A DNA stretch of 64,000 bases from the NCBI RefSeq assembly GCF_010015585.1, contig NW_022985069.1, positions 1,364,428-1,428,427 of the forward strand, written 5' to 3'. Under the pieces are notes generated by a model. The model was not told the origin of the DNA. It did no database searches and saw only the letters and a list, made by a program, of their open reading frames with translations. The position numbers and the translations under genes were made by a program. The DNA comes from Eremomyces bilateralis CBS 781.70. Taxonomy: Eukaryota > Ascomycota > Dothideomycetes > Eremomycetales > Eremomycetaceae. Positions 56,570-64,000 of the stretch are shown one piece after another (position 1 is the first letter of the stretch; each line of letters begins with the position of its first letter).

Positions 56570-58530
56570 CACATGGGCCTCGCAGAGAGGCCCAAGGGGC
56601 GTATGAATCTCTCTCTCTCACTCTATTATTACACCCCCGGCATTTCATCTTCGGGAGACCCCGGTGGTAGCGTATGGTCAGCCCAGGAGGTTTCCCACAT
56701 TCTTCTTGATTTCTCCCTCCCAAGTCTCTTCACGCGTGGTGATTTCCGTCGATTGTGGCCCGGAGGTGGGGAGAAGGGAACGAGCCGGTGTTGAATTACT
56801 TCCCCCGATATTCATCGCTCGGCGATGCCCGCGAAGACTGGTGCCGCGTTAAACTGATGCTACACCTCCCCTTCCGCCGTATAGGTGACCTCCTCCGACC
56901 CGAGCTTGATGGTCCCTTTTTTGCGTCGTATTCTGAGGCGTATTCCTCGTCTTGCGCGATTGGTCAGCATGACCATCCGGTCGATCATTACGACCCTATT
57001 GTTCTTGCGGATGAGGATCAGTAGGGGAGCTGGGATGAGCTCGCCGGTCAGCTACCTAGTCGCGATAGAACCATTCTAGAGGACCCAGATGCCCTCGGTC
57101 AACGATCTCTTGACCGTGAATACGATTGGGCGTTTTACGTCGGGAAGCACGAGATTACGAAGGAGTAGTGGGCCACTGCGAATGCCCAGTCTCCCCATAC
57201 TGATGAAGCTGCTCCCTTCGCACCTGGTACCGTTGAAAAGCTGAGTGCTAAACTACGTATAGCATACGATATCCTGACTACCTACTTCGCACGTATCGTC
57301 GCGACAGATACTCCTAGGTCTCAGCTCCTAATTAACGTTGATGGCAAGGCGGGTACAGGGAAGTTTTTTGTTATTCAGCTGATCTCGCATCTCCAGGAGG
57401 CGGCATCACGGCATGGATTATAGAACCCCGTTCTTCGTGCCACATCTACGGGCGTCGCAGCTTATTGCCTCTCCGCGTCGACACTACATACTCTTTTCGT
57501 CTTCCTATTCAGGATGTCAAGTCCCTCGACCCCCTCCGGCCGGCTGCTCTTCAAGCCCCTCAGGCCACTTTCTGGGGTATACGATATCGGATCATCGACC
57601 AAAAGTCTATGATCGGCCTTCGCCGGCTCTTATATATTGACCGTCGTTGCTGTGAGATCTTTCCTAGCGTAGACAAGTATTTCGGTGGTCTCTGTATTCT
57701 CCTCTGTGGCGACTTCTTCCAGCGTCCTCCGGTCTTGGCAACTGCTCTTTATAACTAGAAGAGGCATCTAAAGCTGGATGAACGGTATGGGGGTAATATC
57801 TACCACCAATTCGAGCAAACGATCAAGCTTGATGAAGGTGTTCGGCAGCAGGGCAATGACGTTAAGTCGATTCATTTCCGCCAGGCTCTCGATTACCTGC
57901 GGATAGACTCCGCAACTTGTGACGACTGGACACTGCTTAGTACACGAGTACGGGCCATGCTTCCGTCTGAGGAGGTAGAATCGTTCCGGGACGCTCTCCG
58001 TATCTCCAGTAAGAAAGCGCCTATCGCCGTGTTTAACAGCCGTCGTTTACGCGATCTCCGTTCTCCTGTCATGATGTGTCGAGCAATTCACGAAGGAGGG
58101 GCGAAGACAGAAAAAGTTCTGACTAATGAGGCAGGAAACCTCCATCCTAAGATCCCGATGGTGTTGGGAACCCGTATTATGTTGACAGAATCTTTAGACC
58201 GAACGAGGCCTGGTGAACGGTGCGATGGGAATAGTGCGTGATATTAGCTGGCAGGCGGGTGCTGATACCCCGAGGGATCCTCCTGTATTCCTCGTTCAAT
58301 TCTATCGGTCTGATGGACCGACGTTGGACGTAGGCGGCTTGGCTTTGGTCCCAATCCTCCCATCATGCCGCGAGTTCTATATCGGGAACACTTCCTGCTC
58401 ACGGTCACAGTTCCCGTTAACCATTGTCTATGCCATCAACGCATAAGTCGCAGGGAATGACTCTAGCACAGGCTGTGTTGGACATTTTGGAGCGGGAGTT
58501 CATAGCTGGGTGGCGTGGATGCGGATGATT
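56570..58530 (+). mobile_element. Broken Helitron: C-terminal Pif1-like helicase remnant
   Basis: Rolling-circle DNA transposon remnant. Pieces of a Helitron helicase occur in order on the plus strand, in different frames: a linker (SAQEVSHILLDF, LNYFPRYSSLGDAREDW, LMLHLPFRRIGDLL) around 56670-57000; Walker A (VDGKAGTGK) near 57345; the segment with CGDFFQRPPV, the Walker B region, near 57708; then a tail with NGAMGIVRDI near 58213 and THKSQGMTLAQAVLDI near 58438. Several frame breaks and stops show it is dead. The Rep part with the two-Tyr active site was not found, so it is 5'-truncated. The right end is not certain. Confidence 0.8.
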
Positions 58531-58904
58531 CCGGAAGGCGGAGAATGAGTGCTGTAAGCAAGGTAGTTATGTGGCGCGAGATTAGGATCAAAACATCACT
58601 GTACGATCAGATGATCAGATGAGAAAAGGGGATCATTTGATTTACAGATTAGGAAGTGTGCACTGGTTGCAAAGATGTTATTTTGAGCGATTCAGCTATT
58701 TTCCTGTTTCAAAAATAAAAAGGGCCCATGGCTGTCAAAGTCATCATGACAAGGCCCAGCAGTGCATTAACTGACATACATCAGATAATGTCGTTATTAC
58801 TGGGACAAATGCAACATTCCGATCAGTCGGAAACTTTGAATGAGCGATATCAAAGAGTCGATTAGGATTTAGGGATAACTACTGGATGGGCTATCAAAGG
58901 TCTA

Positions 58905-58929
58905 GTCACGTGATTATATATCACGTGAC
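58905..58929. repeat. Perfect 10-base inverted repeat with two CACGTG boxes
   Basis: The arm GTCACGTGAT, a 5-base TATAT spacer, then the exact reverse complement ATCACGTGAC. It could fold as a hairpin. Each arm holds CACGTG, the binding core of bHLH factors such as Cbf1 and Pho4. It lies about 95-120 bases before the mitoribosomal gene start and about 380 bases after the Helitron helicase. It could be a promoter element of the gene or part of the end of the transposon. Confidence 0.8.
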
Positions 58930-59022
58930 AAGAGCACCCCTGTCCAAAATTTCCACCTCATCTGTAACTGTGTATCCAAAAGGACTGAATTAGACAAGAT
59001 GACCAGATAATCCCACACCACG

Positions 59023-60206
59023 ATGTTAATACAAAGAATATCACGGCAGAAATGCCTACGGCAAGCTGCCGCCCAGTTTAAAGTACGTGCCGACTGCTTA
59101 CGCGAACTCCACCACGCAGATACTAAGACAGCATTAAGAAAATCACCTGGACAAGTCCAACCCAAGCTCGACAACTTCACCATGTCCCGGTTCTAGACCA
59201 TGAAGCAGCCCTTCGCGAAAATGGAATACCGGGACTTCTATCACCAGGAGCGTTTGATATGGCGTGGACAGAATATCAAGGGTCAATGATTGAGAAGCTG
59301 TCTGCAATCACGGCTGGTACGTTTCCTTCAACCCAGATATACACCACCACGGCATTTGCTGATGATCATCAATAGGTACAACTCGAGAGCATATGTCGGT
59401 GCACGATATCACCCTCGAAACCGCCCGTGACCCTCTGATGGCCAACACCTTCAACTACGCCTCCATGGCCTGGAACAACCACTTTTTCTTCAACGGCATG
59501 GTATGTCCTCCCCCCCAACCCAATCGCATCTAACTTACCCGTCCAGTTCACTGACCCGAACCCGGACGCCAATCGCCCCCTTCCCAACAGCACCCTCCAC
59601 GCACTCCTCACCCGCCGCTTCTCCAGCCTCGACACCCTGCGCGCCGAGTTCCTCTCCACCGCCCGCGCCACCTTCGGCCCAGCCTTCGTCTGGCTTGTTT
59701 ACCACCCCATCACCCGCAAGCAGAACACCCAGTTCTCCATCCTGACCACCTACCTTGCCGGCAGCCCGCACAGCGGCGCGCATTGGCGCGTGCAGAGCGA
59801 GGACATGAACACGCAGAACGTCGGGAGTGCGCGCGCGCAGGGGCTGGGTGAGTTCAGCGCGGCAGCGATGGCGGCAAGACAGCAGATGGGGTCGACCGGG
59901 GCCCCGGGGATTGCGGGGTCGAGCGCGAATGCTGGGTGGTGGAGCCAGAGCGAGGCGCGGGGAAGGAAGGTGGCGTTGGGAGGGATCGACTCGACGCCGT
60001 TGTTGTGCGTGAACACATGGGAGCATGTGTGGATGTGGGATTGGGGGGTGAGGAATAAGGGAAAGTTCTTGGAGGCGTGGTGGGATCGGATTGATTGGGA
60101 GAAGGTGTCGCAGAGGATGTCGTTGCCGGAGCCGAGCCGGGTGGGGGAAACGCAGGCGGGAATGGATCGGGTATTTGATAGTGAGTTCGGTAAGCGGGCT
60201 GCATAG
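59023..60206 (+). CDS. Mitochondrial small-subunit ribosomal protein of the superoxide-dismutase fold (mS42/mS43)
   Basis: Fe/Mn-SOD-like protein of the mitochondrial small ribosomal subunit, related to yeast Rsm26 and Mrp1. Four exons (59023-59082, 59139-59316, 59376-59500, 59547-60206) give 340 residues. LHHVPVLDHEAALRENGIPG and YASMAWNNHFFFNGM match the first half of the fold. The C-terminal half has FGPAFVWLVY, a long Gly/Ala/Ser-rich insert, then LLCVNTWEHVWMWDWG, where SODs have DVWEH, so the Asp metal ligand is Asn and enzyme activity is unlikely. The first exon and its AAG acceptor at 59136-59138 are the weakest part; the start could lie elsewhere. The N-terminus is basic and Gln/Arg-rich, fitting mitochondrial import. 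Confidence 0.85.
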
Positions 60207-60848
60207 ATTCGGGAATTTGGGCAGGTGTGCATATGCAATTGATGGATGTAGTAACCACTTGTACAAATAGAAGCTATTCATTCTCGTTCATGGTTAGCGT
60301 GTATCTACTGGTATGTGACTCTTTCTGTTTTAGCAGGTATCATTCCGACGACCACACTTATCCAATCATCTAGTATTTTCGAACCTCCTCTAATTACCAA
60401 TGCCTCACAATTACCATGCTTAAAATCTAAAAGGTTGGATATCAAGATTCCGTAAATAGCTAGCCCCAAGCAGCAATGGACCCTGGGCCTGGCACACGCC
60501 ACTAACGCGCCCCTTGTCCGCGAACGCCAATCCCCAACCTCTCCACTAACCTCCCATTCGCAGTGGAGAGAGAACTACTGCACCTCTCAGCTCCGGACGG
60601 CTTCAACTTTCTGCAAACCTTCCGGAAGTCCAGACATTACATTGATATCACTTCTCTCGCATCAATTGCTTATTTTGTACGCAAAAGGAGGACCGGGACT
60701 CGATATTTCCACACCACGACTCGGAGATTTTGGACCATTGGACCCTCGAACCCTCGAACCCTCGTCGGGCCAGACAGCTTTAGTGAACCGTACTGGTAAC
60801 GGTTGCCAATACATTATCTAGCGACCAGCAATTCGATACACCTATATC
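60207..60848. other. Spacer and promoter of the small Ser/Gly-rich gene
   Basis: About 640 bases holding the 3' flank of the mitoribosomal gene and the promoter of the next. A short GGACCCTCGAACCCTCGAACCC-like direct repeat of about 10 bases lies near 60738-60765. No gene seen. Confidence 0.4.
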
Positions 60849-61385
60849 ATGCCTTGGTTCTCCTCTTCTCGCTCCTCCCACTCCTCCTCGCACTACCCCT
60901 CCCACTCCCACTCCTCGTCCCGCCCCGCCTACGTCCGCTCCAGCGCCGGCTCCTCCTACTCCCGGTCCTCTACCTCCCACTACAAGCGCCGCCCGCGCGA
61001 CGGCTATATCGCACGCCTGCTGCACAAGCTGAAGCGCCTGTTCCGCGAGCTGTGGTACTACGCGCGGAAGCACCCGATGAAGGTGTTTTTCTTGGTGATC
61101 ATGGTAAGTTTCGTCGAGACTTTTGGAAGATGATGAGGGGGTGCTAATGGAGGTGGGTAGCCGTTGATTTCTGGGGGTGCGCTCGCCGGGATTGCGAAGC
61201 AGTTCGGGGTGAGGTTGCCGGCGTTGTTGTCGGGGGCCGGAGCGGCGAAGGCGGCGGGTGGGGGGTATTATGGGAGTGCGGGATATGGGTCGGGGTTGGC
61301 GAGTAGCTTGGGGGGTGGGTTGGGTGGTAGTTTGGGGGGTGGTGGGGTTGGGGGCTTGCTGAAATTGGCGAAGGCGTTTATGTGA
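60849..61385 (+). CDS. Small Ser-rich/Gly-rich protein with one membrane segment, 159 residues
   Basis: Two exons (60849-61103 and 61161-61385). I do not recognise a named family. The first 45 residues are mostly Ser, His, Tyr and Arg. A basic helix follows (GYIARLLHKLKRLFRELWYYARKHP), then a hydrophobic segment (MKVFFLVIMPLISGGALAGI) that could cross a membrane. The tail is Gly-rich (GSGLASSLGGGLGGSLGGGG) and ends in a short amphipathic helix. The intron of 57 bases is normal and the join keeps the hydrophobic segment intact, which supports a real gene. A membrane-anchored adaptor or a secreted-like structural protein are both possible. Confidence 0.7.
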
Positions 61386-61851
61386 GAGGGAGATGGGAGG
61401 AAGAAGAGGCAGAGATTAGAGAAGAAAGGCGTGGCGAGCAATGGAAAAGGAGGAGAGTTTTAGATAGGGCGGATTTCGATTCTCATGACACGATACCATC
61501 CAGACGGCTGGACAGTCGAGGGTGGCTTATTGACGACTTAAAAGGACGTACACGACTTGTACACGACTTGCTTTGCTAGATTCAACAATGACAATATGCT
61601 ATGACAAGATCTGTATCAAAGGGTGCGACTTAATCTTCTGTGGTGCAGATAATAGGCAATGAGGGCTTAACAATTGGGACGTCATGCTATGACTTTCGAA
61701 AGACTCGGGTTGTTGGACAGCTAGCATGACGCTGAAGAATTCTACCTGATATAATACAATTACCTTCTACCCAAGTCTGCGGCCTATCCTTTTGTACACC
61801 AAGGTAATAATACCCGACTCAACCCACCAAGTGAGAGCAAGCATGATGCGA
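61386..61851. other. Convergent 3' spacer
   Basis: About 470 bases between the 3' ends of the small membrane-protein gene and the DnaJ gene. A short near-repeat, GTACACGACTT, occurs twice at about 61547-61570. No gene seen. Confidence 0.45.
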
Positions 61852-63192
61852 TCACCTATGCCGAACCTTTGACTTCCGTTTTGTGGCTTCGGCATTCTGA
61901 TTCGGTGCAGTCGCCTTGCTCAGCAACTCGTTCTCATCTGCCTCATCGCTCTTTATTAGCGGCTCGTCCTGGTCTTGGTATCCGGCTGGGTTGATGAGGC
62001 GTCCGATCGAGGCATTGTACGCCCAGATGGGTAATCGGAACACAATGGTCTTGAATATCGTGGGTTTCTCGATCTCGTCGACCTGCGAGCAGTCAGCTTC
62101 CGTCACTCCAACTTTCAGTCCAGGACACCTACATCAATCAAGAATTCCATCACCTCTCCCTCCTCCGTCTCCTCCTCGATGAATACATTTCCCACCGAAT
62201 CCACCAGCAAACTCTTCCCATTCGGCGCCGTCACCCGCTTTTTATTCCCGACAGGCCCCGAGATGATCTTCTCCGCCTCGACGGGCGCGCTGATATCCTC
62301 CTTGATACTCTTCCCACCCTTCCCATTCTTCCCCGACCGCTTCGCTTCCTTGTCCTGCATTCTCTTCTGCCTCCGGTTTAATGCACTGCCGCTGCCTTCG
62401 CTATCCCCACCGCCACTCGCCTGCGCCGCGCTCGACTCGCCGCCCGCTCCGGTCCCCAAACCCGTCGGAATCCCCGGGACCCCCAACGGATCTCCCCACG
62501 CCATCTGCCGCGCATGCCTCGTATACCTCTCCACGAAGTCCCTCTGCCGTTTATAGCTCAAATACATCGCTCCGTAATGGATCGCCCCCCCCCCAAACAG
62601 GAACAACCCCAGCAACACCGTCCCCGTCCCCGGCCGCACCCGCTCGTAATAGTACCCCGTCCCCCGCCACGCTGGGAACCCGTTCTTCAGAAAATAATCG
62701 TACCGCGCCCGGTCCGGCCCGCGAAGCACCGTCATCACCACGCTTAGCCGCGCGAACCGCGCCGACGCCTCCTTCTCGAACGTCGCGATCTCCCGCGCCG
62801 TCGGCTGCTTGCGCACGTGCACCGTCGGCTTCGCCTTCGGGTCTTTGTCTTTCTTGGGCTTCGCGTACGATGCGATGAACGCCTGCTTCGCCTTGTCCGG
62901 GTGCAGCTGCCGGGATTTCTTCTTGTATCCGCGGTCGAGGGCTTCCCGCGACGCGCTGGGCGGGACGCCCAGCCATTCGTACCAGTTTTGGCCGTGCTCG
63001 GCGGCGGCGACTTCGTCGTGGAGACGGAAGATTTCGTGGTCTGGGGGTGGTGCGTTAGCGGTGGGATATAGAGGAATATGACTGCAAGGAAGAATGATGC
63101 GCTGCAATTGAGATTCACGAACCTTCTTTCGTCCAGGCCAAGGTCACCGTGGCGAGAACGGCGATCAGCAACAGCGTCAATACCGCCCTCAT
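61852..63192 (-). CDS. ERJ5: ER membrane DnaJ protein, Erj5-like
   Basis: J-domain cochaperone of the ER lumen that supports folding with BiP. Three exons (63192-63123, 63040-62133, 62082-61852) code for 402 residues. A signal peptide is present (MRAVLTLLLIAVLATVTLAW). The J domain follows at about residues 40-140, with NWYEWLGVPPSASREAL and the HPD motif in SRQLHPDKAKQ, and with a Lys-rich insert before its last helix. A membrane segment lies at about residues 165-185 (VLLGLFLFGGGAIHYGAMYL). The rest is a charged cytosolic tail with NRRQKRMQDKE, an acidic EEETEEGEV tract and a conserved-looking FRLPIWAYNASIGRLINP. The layout fits fungal Erj5 rather than Sec63 or Scj1. Confidence 0.87.
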
Positions 63193-63959
63193 GATGGCGA
63201 CACGAAACTCGTCAACTTCGTCAGGCTCACTTTAACATAAACGGACGATGGTGAGGTGTCAGCTTGGAATATCACACTCCCACACACCAGGAATGGAATT
63301 GGGACTCGGGAATTTTCGAGGTCGTGTCTAGTGGATGCCGCACACTACGCAGTACGTGGCCCAATCCGAAGAATTTCCAGTGCAGTAATAATCTGCAACA
63401 ATTAAGGTGATTTCAGCCAGGAACAAATGGGGTTGGAGAGGACAGGGAAGCTCCAGGGAAGCCAATGCCACTAAGACTTGTCCAATGTCAATTGATAGGC
63501 GCGAGGTTTGGTCCAGAAGGAGATATAGGTGCCTTATTGCCGTGCAGCCTGAAATCTAGAGCCCGAAAGAATGCCAGGGGGAATTTACTAGGAGGTCCAG
63601 AAATTCTCCATATGCATGTCTGTCCAAGTGTCCAACACGGCTGATGCGATTCGTGTGTAGTAATACTCTGCTTCTTCCTCTCGCTCACCGATATTACAGT
63701 ATTCCCATCTTCCACGTTCAACGCCTCGCTTCACTTTCTGAGCTTCTGCTCCTTCACTTCCTTTCACTCCATCAAGGCTCACTTTTGGGTCAGTCGCTCA
63801 TTCGACTCTCGTTTATCTCTCGCCCGTGCCTCGACTTCGCGCCCGTCACGTTTTCAGACCAAGCTTTGTCTGAAATACATTTCTCGACACGAATCCTCAA
63901 CACGCCCATAAACTTCTTAAAACGCTTCCCCTCGTGACTCGGAATCCATCCCCCCAGCC
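63193..63959. promoter_or_regulatory. Divergent promoter region, Erj5 and a partial gene
   Basis: About 770 bases between two divergent starts. The part near 63960 is C/T-rich and looks like a fungal 5' leader. No gene seen; a 97-codon frame at 63644-63937 has no signature. Confidence 0.4.
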
Positions 63960-64000
63960 ATGGCTCGCATCTCCATCCCCCTCGACGCCCTGACGTCCCG
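63960..64000 (+). CDS. Start of a gene cut off by the window edge
   Basis: An ATG at 63960 in a good context (CAGCCATGG) opens a frame that begins MARISIPLDALTS and runs off the window. The C/T-rich leader before it supports a real start. Thirteen codons are too few to name the product. Confidence 0.5.
   Translation, partial: MARISIPLDALTS

Overview
The window looks like nuclear DNA of a filamentous ascomycete (Pezizomycotina). Genes have several short introns, mostly about 45-65 bp, with CTAAC or CTGAC branch points close to the 3' end, short spacers, and fungal families such as a UMTA/LaeA-type methyltransferase, a CE5 cutinase, the Spg1/Tem1 septation GTPase and an IFI6-like membrane protein. 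I cannot resolve the class from sequence alone. All exon joins below were made by hand. Every spliced model gives an open frame whose total length is a multiple of three.

Layout. 0.2-7 kb: ribosomal protein eS27, U5 snRNP protein Dim1, a secreted SURNod19-like protein and a Las1-like rRNA-processing nuclease. 7.7-9.1 kb: a disordered fungal protein of unknown function. 9.1-19.2 kb: about 10 kb with no gene I can support. 19.2-26.2 kb: the ribosome-maturation GTPase EFL1/Ria1, divergent from a 936-residue protein that ends in a TIR-like domain. 27.2-37.8 kb: a dense block with Spg1/Tem1, Ebp2, a membrane protein, a UMTA-type methyltransferase, U1-70K and mitochondrial ribosomal protein mL43. 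38.8-44.1 kb: a 1756-residue protein with a long disordered part and a C-terminal methyltransferase-like domain. 44.1-48.9 kb: a second gene-poor stretch. 48.9-58.9 kb: accessory material, namely a minisatellite, a decayed IFI6-like gene, a butanediol-dehydrogenase-like enzyme, a cutinase, a peroxisomal enoyl-CoA isomerase and a broken Helitron helicase. 59.0-64.0 kb: a superoxide-dismutase-like mitoribosomal protein, a small membrane protein, an Erj5-type ER DnaJ protein and the first codons of one more gene.

Themes. Several housekeeping genes serve ribosome making (eS27, Las1, EFL1, Ebp2, mL43, mS42/mS43) or splicing (Dim1, U1-70K). The most unusual gene is at 23308-26178: an apparent cupin-like N-terminus, TPR-like repeats, an ankyrin-like unit and a TIR-like domain that keeps a plant-TIR-style W-C-x-x-E motif, with no NTPase domain. 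It is the best candidate for an undescribed fungal immune or self-recognition protein. At the level of gene structure, five or six of about 45 introns seem to end in AAG, EFL1 has a 21-base microexon in its P-loop, a U1-70K intron can be read through in frame, and the peroxisomal signal of the isomerase lies on its own tiny last exon.
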